From contig CAWFUP010000002.1 of assembly GCA_963819075.1 (NCBI GenBank), positions 1,178,001 through 1,242,000 of the forward strand: DNA of 64,000 bases. The letters are read 5' to 3'. The translations under genes were made by a program, and so were the position numbers. Below are positions 29,667 through 38,029 of this stretch, one piece after another. The notes under the pieces are model-generated. The model was not told the origin of the DNA and did not search any database. It saw only the letters and a list, made by a program, of their open reading frames with translations. Source of the stretch: CAVQBJ01 sp963819075. GTDB taxonomy: Bacteria > Actinomycetota > Thermoleophilia > Solirubrobacterales > Solirubrobacteraceae. The number at the start of each line of letters is the position of its first letter. Within the stretch, counting starts at the first letter, position 1.

Positions 29667-30973
29667 CCGCGGTCGAGCTCGAGCGTGAGGAAGTGCGTCG
29701 CGCACGAGATGCACGGGTCGTAGTTGCGGATCGTCTGCTCGCAGCGCACGCGCAGCTCGTCGTCGGGCAGCGCGACGAAGCGCTCGACGCAGTCGCGCAG
29801 GTCGCGCTCGATCATGCGCTGGTTCTGCGAGGTGGGGGGCACGATCCGCGCGTCGAGGATCGTCCCCTCGCCGTCGATCTCGTAGCCGTGCCAGAGCAGG
29901 CCGCGGGGCGCCTCGCTCCACCCCGCCCCGCGACCGGCCCGGGGCGCCGCCGGCACCGCCGGCGGGTCGGGTGGCTCGTAGCCCTCGATGATCCTCAGCG
30001 CCTCCTCGACCGCGTAGAGGATCTCCACCGCGCGCACGACGATGCTGCGGTACGGGTTGCGGCAGACGGCCCCCAGCCCGGCCTCGGCGGCGGCCTCGCG
30101 CGCGAGCGGCGACAGCTTGCCCGAGCTGAGCGCGTAGCGCGCGAGCGGGCCGACGAGGTAGCTGCCGCCGTCGCGCAGGTGCGAGTGAAGTGCGGTCGAG
30201 TGCGGGACGTGCTCCTCGACGAAGTGGTCGGGGTACTCGCCGGGCGCGAGGTCGAGGCCACTGCTGGAGACGAGCCGCCCGCCCTCGATCGCGTACGTGT
30301 CGGGCTCGCACAGCGCGACGAACTCGTAGTCGCGCTCGAAGTCGGGGATCGGCAGCGAGGCGGCGAAGCGCACCGCCTCGCGAGCAAAGCCGAGCGCCCG
30401 CTCGAGCCGCTCGGCCACGTCGAGCAGCGCCGAGCGCTCCGGGGCGCGGTAGAAGCCCCCGACACGCTGGTTGATCGGGTGGATCTCGCGCCCGCCGACC
30501 ACCCGCATCAGCTCGTTGCCCGCGGCCTTGAGCGCGAGCGCGCCCTCGACGATCGCGGCGTGCTCGCGGGACATCTCGATCGCCCCGCTGTAGCCAAGGA
30601 AGTCGGGCGCGTGCAGCATGAACACGTGCAGCGTGTGGCTCTCGATCCACTCCCCGCAGTACAACAGCCGGCGCAACGCGCGCACCGTCTCGGGGACCTC
30701 CACGCCGCAGACGTCCTCCATCGCGCCGATCGCGCTCACCTGGTAGGCGACCGGGCAGATCCCGCAGATGCGCGCGGTGATGTCCGGGACCTCGGTGAAG
30801 CGCCGGCCGCGCAGGAAGGCCTCGAAGAAGCGCGGCGGCTCGTAGATGCGCAGCTGCAGCTCCTGCACCGCCCCGTCGCGCAGCGTCACGTGCATCGCGC
30901 CCTCGCCCTCGACGCGCGCGAGCGCCTCGACGATGAAGCGGCGCTCGCCGGTGTGCTTAGGCGCCTCGCTCAT
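29663..30973 (-). CDS. hydA: [NiFe] hydrogenase large (alpha) subunit, group 3b-like
   Basis: 436 residues, the nickel-iron catalytic subunit of a cytoplasmic NAD(P)-linked hydrogenase. The N-terminal ligand motif RICGICPVAYQ gives Cys70 and Cys73; the C-terminal motif DPCISCATH gives Cys421 and Cys424. The position usually held by His in the first motif is Tyr here. After His427 a 9-residue tail (FLTLELDRG) fits a maturation-protease substrate. Start chosen at the ATG at 30973 (GGGAAG upstream, 17-nt overlap with the small subunit) rather than 31012. With the beta, gamma and small-subunit genes this makes the HydBGDA/HyhBGSL arrangement of group 3b. No hyp maturation genes are in the window. 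Confidence 0.92.
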   Translation of the reverse strand: MSEAPKHTGERRFIVEALARVEGEGAMHVTLRDGAVQELQLRIYEPPRFFEAFLRGRRFTEVPDITARICGICPVAYQVSAIGAMEDVCGVEVPETVRALRRLLYCGEWIESHTLHVFMLHAPDFLGYSGAIEMSREHAAIVEGALALKAAGNELMRVVGGREIHPINQRVGGFYRAPERSALLDVAERLERALGFAREAVRFAASLPIPDFERDYEFVALCEPDTYAIEGGRLVSSSGLDLAPGEYPDHFVEEHVPHSTALHSHLRDGGSYLVGPLARYALSSGKLSPLAREAAAEAGLGAVCRNPYRSIVVRAVEILYAVEEALRIIEGYEPPDPPAVPAAPRAGRGAGWSEAPRGLLWHGYEIDGEGTILDARIVPPTSQNQRMIERDLRDCVERFVALPDDELRVRCEQTIRNYDPCISCATHFLTLELDRG

Positions 30974-31739
30974 CGCTTCCCGTCTGCTCGCTGAACTCCG
31001 GGGCGGCCGCATAGATGAGGCGGTGCATGCGCACGATGTCCTGCTCGTCCGAGCCGTGGTCGCCGAGCCAGCCCGCCAGCGACGCCGGGTTGGGCGACTC
31101 CATCGGGCCGAAGCAGCCGTAGCAGCCGCGGTGATAGCTCGGGCACAGCGCGCCGCATCCGGCGTGCGTGACCGGCCCGAGGCACGCCGTGCCGTGCGCG
31201 ACCATCACGCACACGTTCCCGGCGCGCTTGCACTCGATGCACACGCTGTGCGACGGGATCGCCGGGCGGCGCTCGTGCACGAAGGCGCCGATCACCTCGA
31301 GCAGCTGGCGCTTGTTCGGCGGGCACCCCTGCAGCTCGAAGTCGATCGCGATGTGATCGCGCGCGGGGGTCGAGCGGTCGAGCGTGGAGATGTACTCCGG
31401 CGAGGCGTACACGAGCGAGACGAAGCCCTCGACGTCGGCGAAGTTGCGCAGCGCCTGGATGCCGCCGGCCGTGGCGCAGGCTCCGATCGCGATGACGCGC
31501 CGCGACTGCGCGCGGATCTGGCGGATGCGCTCGATGTCGCCGGCGGTCGTGATCGACCCCTCGACGATCGAGACGTCGTACGGCCCGTCGACGATGGCGC
31601 TCGAGGCCTCGAGGAAATGCGCGATCTCGACGGTGTCGGCCAGTGCGAGCAGCTCGTCCTCGCAGTCGAGGATCGACAGCTGGCAGCCGTCGCAGGAGGC
31701 GAACTTCCACACCGCGAGCGTCGGCCGGCGCGCGCTCAC
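30957..31739 (-). CDS. hydD: [NiFe] hydrogenase small (delta) subunit
   Basis: 260 residues starting at a GTG that overlaps the gamma-subunit stop (GTGA). It carries Fe-S clusters passing electrons from the Ni-Fe site. The proximal cluster motif CDGCQLS is at residues 16-22, with ACATAGG and GCPPNKRQLLE further on, followed by Cys-rich CIECKRAGNVC, CLGPVTHAGCGALCP and CYGCFGP for additional clusters. There is no Tat signal, agreeing with a soluble cytoplasmic enzyme. It overlaps the large-subunit start by 17 nt. Confidence 0.92.
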   Translation of the reverse strand: MSARRPTLAVWKFASCDGCQLSILDCEDELLALADTVEIAHFLEASSAIVDGPYDVSIVEGSITTAGDIERIRQIRAQSRRVIAIGACATAGGIQALRNFADVEGFVSLVYASPEYISTLDRSTPARDHIAIDFELQGCPPNKRQLLEVIGAFVHERRPAIPSHSVCIECKRAGNVCVMVAHGTACLGPVTHAGCGALCPSYHRGCYGCFGPMESPNPASLAGWLGDHGSDEQDIVRMHRLIYAAAPEFSEQTGSDERGA

Positions 31740-32549
31740 AGCTCGCGCACCCGCATGAGCGGCTCGATCAGATCGCTGCGGAACACAGGCCCGTCCTGGC
31801 AGATGAAACGCTCCCGCAGCTGGCAGTGACCGCAATGGCCCACGGCGCAGCGCATGCTGCGCTCCATCGACACCTGGATCGACTCGGGCGCCACGCCGGC
31901 GTCGTGCAGCGCGTCGATCGTGAAGCGCATCATCACCTCGGGCCCGCACACGAAGGCGGTCGCGTTGGCGGCGTCGAACTCGGCCCGCGGGATGAGCGTC
32001 GTGACGACGCCGACGCGCCCTCGCCAGCCGCCGGCGCCGGTGTCGACGGCGACATCGAGGTCGACGTCGAAGCGCCCGCGCCAGCGCTCGAGCTCGTCGA
32101 GGTAGAGCAGCTCGGCCTGCGAGCGCCCGCCGTAGGCCACGACGAGGCGGCCGTAACGCTCGCGGTTGGCCAGCACGTGGTAGATGACCGGCCGCAGGGG
32201 CGCGAGCCCGATGCCGCCGGCGACGAGCACGACGTCACGGCCCTCCGCGTCGGCGATCGGCCAGGTGCTGCCGAACGGCCCGCGGGCCCCGACGTAGGCG
32301 CCCGGCTCGCAGCGCGCAGATCGCCTGCGTCACCGCGCCGACCGATCGGACGGTATGCACGAGCGGGCCGCCGGCCCCGACGTCGCCGCTCACCGAGATC
32401 GGCGCCTCGCCGATGCCGAACGCGTAGAGCATCGCGAACTGCCCCGGGGCGAACGCGCCCAGGACGCCGCCCGCCGGCTCGAGGCGCAGCGTCCAGGTGT
32501 CGTGCGTCTCCTGGCGCTTGTCGACCATCCGGTACGGCGTCGGCACCAT
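31736..32549 (-). CDS. hydG: Hydrogenase gamma subunit, FAD/NAD(P)-binding; one 1-base frameshift
   Basis: Ferredoxin-NADP reductase-like subunit that exchanges electrons between NAD(P)H and the Fe-S chain. The FAD-binding half has PGQFAMLYAFG and the NAD half has VLVAGGIGLAPLRPV and FVCGPEVMM; the C-terminal CAVGHCGHCQL...C binds a [2Fe-2S] cluster. An extra base in the CCC at 32301-32303 breaks the frame; removing one base restores GAYVGARGPFG, the conserved reductase motif, giving about 270 residues. Start set at the ATG at 32549 (MVPTPYRMV...); GTG 32567 and TTG 32585 are alternatives, the last overlapping the upstream gene. Confidence 0.88.
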
Positions 32550-32571
32550 CGCGCCGGCCGGGTGCACGCGC

Positions 32572-33039
32572 TCAGCCGTCGGCAACGGACCCGTACACGT
32601 CGAGGAGCTGCAGGCGCGTGTGTTGCAGGCGCTGCACGATGATCGCGGCGAACAGCTTCAGCAGGTCGTACCCGAGCGCCGGGTCGAGCTCGCACTTCCC
32701 GCGCAGGCACGCGGCATCGAAGGCGATTGCGTGCGTCGTCTGAAGCGAGCGCGCGTCGAAGGCGACCCGGTACGGCTCCACGAGCCACGACCAGCCGAGC
32801 AGGTCGCCGTCGGTCAGCGTCTGCAGCGTCGTCGCCCCGCGGTGAGGGACGAACGTCTCGAGCGCGACCTCGCCCTCGCGGAGGATGTAGAAGACGTCCG
32901 CCGGCTCGCCCTCGCGCATGAGGTACTCGCCCTCGGCGAACACGGCGTTGCGCCCGCACCCGGCGATCACGGCGCGGTGCTCGCTGCGCAGCGCCGCGAG
33001 CGCCGGCGCCTCGTGCAGCAGCTGTTCAATCGTTCGCAT
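32572..33039 (-). CDS. Cyclic-nucleotide-binding domain protein within the hydrogenase operon
   Basis: 155 residues making a single cNMP-binding (Crp-type) jelly roll: FAEGEYLMREGEPADVFYILREGEVAL, then DGDLLGWSWLV and a C-terminal dimer-type helix. No helix-turn-helix follows, so it is not a Crp-like DNA-binding regulator. The arginine typical of the cAMP phosphate cassette is not evident, so the ligand is uncertain. It overlaps the beta gene by 14 nt and lies directly ahead of gamma, so it is made with the enzyme. It may act as a regulatory subunit or sensor for the hydrogenase. Confidence 0.8.
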   Translation of the reverse strand: MRTIEQLLHEAPALAALRSEHRAVIAGCGRNAVFAEGEYLMREGEPADVFYILREGEVALETFVPHRGATTLQTLTDGDLLGWSWLVEPYRVAFDARSLQTTHAIAFDAACLRGKCELDPALGYDLLKLFAAIIVQRLQHTRLQLLDVYGSVADG

Positions 33040-34177
33040 CGCCCGCCCCGTCGACGGCGAGGTCGCGCAGATCGGTGGCGCGGATCGCCGCCGCCTCCTC
33101 GGTGATGTCGATCGCCACCGGGCACCAGGTGATGCAGCGCCCGCAACCGACGCACCCCGAGCTGCCGAACTGGTCGATCCAGCTGGCCAGCTTGTGCGTC
33201 ATCCACTGCCGGTACCGCGAGCGCCCCGAGGCGTGAATCGAGCCGCCGTTGATGTAGGAGTGACCGAGCGTGAAGCACGAGTCCCACTGGCGCGTGCGCT
33301 CCGCCTCCCCGCCGGCGAGGTCGGTGTGGTCCTCGACGGTCGAGCAGAAGCACGTCGGGCAGGCCAGCGTGCAGTTCCCGCAGGTCAGGCAGCGCTCGGC
33401 CACCTCCGCCCAACGGGGATGCTCGGCGTTCTCGTACAGGAGCTCCTTGATGCCGTCGGTGTCGAGCGTGCGGCCCATCGAGGCCGCCGTCGCGGCGGCG
33501 ACCTCGTCGGCGCGACGCTCGTCCGCCTCGGCGGCCGGCCGGTGCGACAGCTCGGCGAGCACATCCGCGCCGCGCTCGCTGCCGACCTCGACGAGGAAGC
33601 GGTGGCCGTCGCCGTCGAGCAGCTCGGTGAGCGCGAGGTCGAAGCCCTCGTGCGCCCGCGGGCCGCTGCCCATCGACACGCAGAAGCACGTCCCGCCGGC
33701 CTTGGCGCAGTTGACCGCCACGATGAAGGCTTCCCGCCGCCGCGCCTCGTAGTCGCGGTCGACGTGGTGATCGCCCATGAACACCCGGTCCTGGATCGCG
33801 ATCGCGTGCAGGTCGCAGGCGCGCACGCCGATGAACGCGTACCGCGGCGGGGGCGGCGGCTCCTCGATGGCGACGCTCCCGTCGGGCCCGCGCTGCGCCT
33901 TGAACAGCCGCAGCGTGGGGGGAAACAGTGCACTCTTGAACGACTGCGGTCCGACGTTGTACGCGAACAGCGCGTCGTCGTCGCGGCGCACGAGGCGGTA
34001 GCTGCCGCCCTCCTGCTCGTCGGTCCAGCCCGCGGGCAGATCGGCGGCGCTGTCCAGCTCGGCGTGGACGATCGCCTGCGACTTGACCGTCGGCCCGAGG
34101 ACCGTGTAGCCGCGGCCGCGCAGGACGTCGACGAGCGCATCGAATCCCGCGCGCTCGATCACCACCGGCTGCTGCAT
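33026..34177 (-). CDS. hydB: Hydrogenase beta subunit, dicluster [4Fe-4S] protein
   Basis: 383 residues and first gene of the hydrogenase operon. The C-terminal third carries two ferredoxin-like cluster motifs, CLTCGNCTLACPTCFC and CVGCGRCITWCP; the N-terminal part matches the HydB/anaerobic sulfite reductase A family (VGPQSFKSALFPP, FIGVRACDLHAIAIQDRVF). It wires the small subunit to the flavin subunit. The ATG at 34177 is 117 bp from the divergent glutamate-synthase-like gene, so the operon promoter should lie in that gap. Confidence 0.9.
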   Translation of the reverse strand: MQQPVVIERAGFDALVDVLRGRGYTVLGPTVKSQAIVHAELDSAADLPAGWTDEQEGGSYRLVRRDDDALFAYNVGPQSFKSALFPPTLRLFKAQRGPDGSVAIEEPPPPPRYAFIGVRACDLHAIAIQDRVFMGDHHVDRDYEARRREAFIVAVNCAKAGGTCFCVSMGSGPRAHEGFDLALTELLDGDGHRFLVEVGSERGADVLAELSHRPAAEADERRADEVAAATAASMGRTLDTDGIKELLYENAEHPRWAEVAERCLTCGNCTLACPTCFCSTVEDHTDLAGGEAERTRQWDSCFTLGHSYINGGSIHASGRSRYRQWMTHKLASWIDQFGSSGCVGCGRCITWCPVAIDITEEAAAIRATDLRDLAVDGAGDAND

Positions 34178-34294
34178 CGGCAGCAGAGACTACGCGGCGC
34201 TCGTCTTCGCCGGAGCCGTATTCCCCCGCACGCGCGGCCGGTGCTATCACCGATGGCGCCAGCTCGGGGGAAAAGGAGGATCACGGTCTCAGCC
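34178..34294. promoter_or_regulatory. Divergent promoter region, hydrogenase operon and FMN protein
   Basis: 117 bp between the hydB start and the rightward gene start. It must hold promoters in both directions unless the rightward gene starts at the alternative ATG at 34253. A strong AAAAGGAGGA site is at 34271-34280. I cannot place -10/-35 boxes reliably. Confidence 0.45.
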
Positions 34295-35908
34295 ATGTCG
34301 CAGCGCAGGGACAGCTCGGAAGCAGGCGAGGCAACGCAGCGGTACGGCCGCTGGGGCGGCCGCATGGCGGGTGCGGCCCTCGGCGGGCTGGCGGCGTACG
34401 ACCTGGTGCAGCGCCGCCACGCGATCCTGCGCAACTTCCCGCTGATCGGGCATCTGCGCTACGCGCTCGAGGCCGTCGGGCCCGAGCTGCGCCAGTACAT
34501 CGTCACCTCGAACAACGACGAGCGGCCGTTCTCGCGCAACCAGCGTCGCTGGGTCGAGGCGTCGTCGCGGCGCGAACTGAACACGTTCGGTTTCGGCACC
34601 GACGAGGACATGGAGTCCGTCGTCGACAACCTGCTCATCATCAAGCACTCGCCGTTCCCGGCACCGGCGCCGGCCGACGGCGAGCCGGGCGGTCCGCCCG
34701 ATCACCGCCTGCCCGCCGGCAAGGTGCTCGGGGGCGCCCACCACCGCCGCCACGCCTTCCGCCCGGAGTCGGCGGTGAACATCTCGGGCATGAGCTACGG
34801 CGCGCTGTCCGGGCCGGCCGTCGAGGCGATGAACCGCGGGGCCGCGCTCGCCGGCTGCCTGCATAACACGGGCGAGGGCGGCATCGCGCCCGCCCACCGC
34901 CACGGCGGGGAGCTCGTCCTGCAGATCGGAACCGCGTACTTCGGGTGCCGCGACGAGCGGGGCCGCTTCAGCCTTCCGCACCTGCGCCAGCGCCTGGCCG
35001 AGGCACCCGTGCGGGCGATCGAGATCAAGCTCTCCCAGGGGGCCAAGCCGGGGCTCGGCGGCCTGCTGCCCGCACGCAAGGTGACCCGCGAGATCGCCGC
35101 CATCCGCGGCGTTCCGGCCGGCGAGGACTGCGTCAGCCCGCCCGCGCACTCGGCCTTCACGAACGTCGATGAGCTGATCGAGTTCGTCGAGCTGCTCGCC
35201 GGCGAGACCGGCCTGCCGGTCGGGATCAAGTCAGCCGTCGGCGAGGGCGGCTTCTGGGAGGAGCTGACGGGCCGCATGTCCGCGAGCGGCGGTGGTCCGG
35301 ACTACATCAGCATCGACGGCGGGGAGGGCGGCACCGGCGCCGCGCCGCTCGCCTTCTCCGATCACGTCTCGCTCCCGTTCAAGGTCGGCTTCTCGCGCGT
35401 CTACGCCGCCTTCGCCCGCGAAGGTCTGGCCGAGGACGTCGTCTTCATCGGCGCCGGGCGACTCGGGTTCCCCGACTCGGCGCTGTTCGCCTTCGCGCTC
35501 GGCTGCGACATGATCAGTGTCGGTCGCGAGGCGATGCTCGCCGTCGGCTGCATCCAGGCGATGCGCTGCCACACCGGCCGCTGCCCCGCGGGCGTGGCGA
35601 CGCAGTCGCGCTGGCTGATGCGCGGTCTGGACCCCGATGTCAAGTTCCATCGGGTGGCGAACTACATCGCCGTCCTGCGCGCCGAGCTGCTCGCCCTGTC
35701 ACGCTCGTGCGGCGTGCCGCACCCGGCGCTCGTCACGCCCGACCACATCGAGATCGTGGCCGATCGCTACAGCGCGGCCCGCGTGGCCGACGTGTTCGGC
35801 TACGCGCCCGATTGGCCGACCCTGTCAGCGGCCCGGCACGCCGAGATCGAGGCGCTTCTGCGCCCGTCTACGCCGCGCGCGCCCACGGCGACCCGGCCGG
35901 GGCGCTGA
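34295..35908 (+). CDS. FMN-binding glutamate-synthase-like protein
   Basis: 537 residues covering only the FMN/[3Fe-4S] synthase core of glutamate synthase, without the glutaminase domain. Visible motifs: NISGMSYGALS, NTGEGG, KLSQGAKPGLGG, SIDGGEGGTGAAP for the flavin site, and a CX5CX4C cluster segment (CIQAMRCHTGRCP). One N-terminal hydrophobic stretch (MAGAALGGLAAYDLV) could be a membrane anchor. Start taken at the ATG at 34295, although the GGAGG is 15 nt away; ATG 34253 is possible. Such stand-alone proteins probably transfer electrons or make glutamate with a partner; which one is unknown. It overlaps the convergent gene end by 41 bp. Confidence 0.85.
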   Translation: MSQRRDSSEAGEATQRYGRWGGRMAGAALGGLAAYDLVQRRHAILRNFPLIGHLRYALEAVGPELRQYIVTSNNDERPFSRNQRRWVEASSRRELNTFGFGTDEDMESVVDNLLIIKHSPFPAPAPADGEPGGPPDHRLPAGKVLGGAHHRRHAFRPESAVNISGMSYGALSGPAVEAMNRGAALAGCLHNTGEGGIAPAHRHGGELVLQIGTAYFGCRDERGRFSLPHLRQRLAEAPVRAIEIKLSQGAKPGLGGLLPARKVTREIAAIRGVPAGEDCVSPPAHSAFTNVDELIEFVELLAGETGLPVGIKSAVGEGGFWEELTGRMSASGGGPDYISIDGGEGGTGAAPLAFSDHVSLPFKVGFSRVYAAFAREGLAEDVVFIGAGRLGFPDSALFAFALGCDMISVGREAMLAVGCIQAMRCHTGRCPAGVATQSRWLMRGLDPDVKFHRVANYIAVLRAELLALSRSCGVPHPALVTPDHIEIVADRYSAARVADVFGYAPDWPTLSAARHAEIEALLRPSTPRAPTATRPGR

Positions 35909-37883
35909 GCCCGCTCCAGATGCGGCAGAACGCCTCGATCACGTCGGGATCGAATTGGCTACCAGCGTTGCGCCGCAGCTCCTCGATCGCGTCCTCGGGG
36001 ACGCGCGCCGACTGATAGCAGCGGTTCGAGGTCATCGCCTCGAAGGCGTCGCAGGCGGCGATGATCCTGGCTCCGAGCGGGATCTCCGTTCCCGCGAGTC
36101 CGTCCGGGTATCCGCGCCCGTCCCAGCGTTCGTGACTGGCGCGTACCAGCCGCGCAACCGGCCGCAGTGCGGGTGCGGTGTTGAGGATCCGCTCGCCGAT
36201 GACCGGGTGCTCGCGCATGAAGCCCCATTCGGCGTCGTCGAGCGGTCCGGGCTTCTGCAGGATCGCGTCGGGAATGGCAAGCTTGCCGACGTCGTGCAGC
36301 TCGGCCGCCCGCAGCACCTCGTCGAGCCGCTCGCCGTCGAGCGCGAACTCGGCGGCGACCGCGACCACGAGCTCGCCGACGGTATGGACGTGCTCGTGCA
36401 GATCCGGCTCGCGTTCGGAGAGCACCTGCATGAGCACGTCGCGAGTGACGCCGCGTGCGGTCTGCCCCGACGAGGCCTTGTGGGCGTACATGCGCTCGTC
36501 GGCCAGCTGAAGGGCGCGGCTCGCGTCGGTCGCGTCGTCCGGGAGGACGACGACGCCGCGCGCGGCCGTGACCGTGAAGCGCGTGCCCACCTCGCTCAAT
36601 GCCGAGGCCGCGGCCGCCACGTCGCGGTCTCCGCGTCCGTGCCGGCCCTCGAGCAGGACGCAGAATTCGTCGCCGCCGAGCCGGAAGGCCTGCCCCTCGT
36701 CACGGATCGACGCGGCGAGCGCCTGCGCGAGTCGCGTCAGCAGCGCATCGCCGGCGGCGTGTCCGAAGGTGTCGTTGTACGCCTTGAAGCCGTTGAGGTC
36801 GAACAAGATGAGCGTCGAGACGTGTCCGGCGTCCGCCTCGGTGACGCAATCCGCGAGGCATTCCATCATCCGGCGACGGTTGCCGAGTCCGGTGAGGGCG
36901 TCGGTGACGGCCTCGTGGGCGCTCCTGCGCAGCATCGCCACGTTCTCTATGTATGTGATTCCGGCGCGGATACCGGCGACGAGGATCGCCGCGCCGGCGA
37001 GCGCCGCCGCGAGCCCCGACACGTGGTCGAACGCGGCGACGAGCAGCAGGCCGACGGCGACCACGCCGGCCACGGCCGGGAGCGCAACGGTGTCGCGGGG
37101 CCGGCCGATGTCCGTGCGGACGCGCGCCGAGGGCTGCCAGGCGGCCGCCGCCAGGATCGCCATCGAGGCCGGCCACAGGGTGTCGAGGAGGCCGCCCGCA
37201 GCGTACGTGCCCTTGGCGACCTCGTACACGTAGACAATGTCGGCCAGCGCCGTCACGGCGATGCCGGCCCCGAGCATCGCCCAGCGTCGATCGGGGCGCC
37301 AACCCCGCAGTGCGTAGCCGACGGCGATGAAGATGAGGAGCCCGAAGTCGCCGAGTGGGTAGGCCAGGTTGACGGCGACCTGGGCGAAGTCGCCCTGTGC
37401 GCTTCCGAGCACGCTCGAGAACACCAGCGCGGCGCCCACCGCGGCGGCGGTCAGACCGACGACCGCGCCGTCCAGCCATTGCGCATTTCCGATGTGCCGG
37501 CGCTGGGATCGCATCAGCAGCATCAGTCCGGCGTACAGGCACGGGTACATGGCGAGGTAGCACGCGTCGGCGATCGACGGATCCGGTGGGTTGGCGAGCC
37601 CGTCGAACCACACGGTCCAGATCAGATCGCCGAGCGTCCACGCGAGCAGCCCCGCGGTGATCAGCACCCAGGCCGCGCGGCCGGCGCGAATCGTCAGCGC
37701 GCGCGCCGCGCAGACCGCGACGGCGAGGAACTCGACGGACGTGTACACCTCCTTCTCGCTGAACCGGCGCAGCCCCGGCCCGCCGAACCCGAACAGGGCA
37801 CGCGCGGCATGGAAGGCCACGCCCGCCAGCAGGGCGCCGAACGCGGCGCGCAGCCACGGAGATCGAGACATGAAGAGGGGCAT
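35868..37883 (-). CDS. Membrane GGDEF / HD-GYP cyclic-di-GMP enzyme
   Basis: 671 residues. About nine hydrophobic helices (residues 10-310) form a membrane sensor, followed by a GGDEF domain with intact RLGGDEF and DLNGFKAYND, then an HD-GYP domain with HDVGKLAIPD, REHPVIGERI and GRGYPDG. One protein could therefore make and break cyclic di-GMP. The inhibitory I-site RxxD upstream of GGDEF reads RDEG, so product feedback is probably lost. Start chosen at the ATG at 37883; the open frame continues upstream without coding character. It converges with the FMN protein, their ends overlapping by 41 bp. Confidence 0.9.
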   Translation of the reverse strand: MPLFMSRSPWLRAAFGALLAGVAFHAARALFGFGGPGLRRFSEKEVYTSVEFLAVAVCAARALTIRAGRAAWVLITAGLLAWTLGDLIWTVWFDGLANPPDPSIADACYLAMYPCLYAGLMLLMRSQRRHIGNAQWLDGAVVGLTAAAVGAALVFSSVLGSAQGDFAQVAVNLAYPLGDFGLLIFIAVGYALRGWRPDRRWAMLGAGIAVTALADIVYVYEVAKGTYAAGGLLDTLWPASMAILAAAAWQPSARVRTDIGRPRDTVALPAVAGVVAVGLLLVAAFDHVSGLAAALAGAAILVAGIRAGITYIENVAMLRRSAHEAVTDALTGLGNRRRMMECLADCVTEADAGHVSTLILFDLNGFKAYNDTFGHAAGDALLTRLAQALAASIRDEGQAFRLGGDEFCVLLEGRHGRGDRDVAAAASALSEVGTRFTVTAARGVVVLPDDATDASRALQLADERMYAHKASSGQTARGVTRDVLMQVLSEREPDLHEHVHTVGELVVAVAAEFALDGERLDEVLRAAELHDVGKLAIPDAILQKPGPLDDAEWGFMREHPVIGERILNTAPALRPVARLVRASHERWDGRGYPDGLAGTEIPLGARIIAACDAFEAMTSNRCYQSARVPEDAIEELRRNAGSQFDPDVIEAFCRIWSGLSAPAGSPWARAA

Positions 37884-38029
37884 CGGGGACTCTGCGCACC
37901 GGGGCGCGTATTCACCAATCGACCGGCGGCTCGGTCCCGGCCGCTCGGCGGGGCGTGATGCTGGACGGATGTGTGGCGGGGGTAGCCGCCTCGCGGACCC
38001 GGCGTCCGTACTCTTCACGGAGATCGAAG

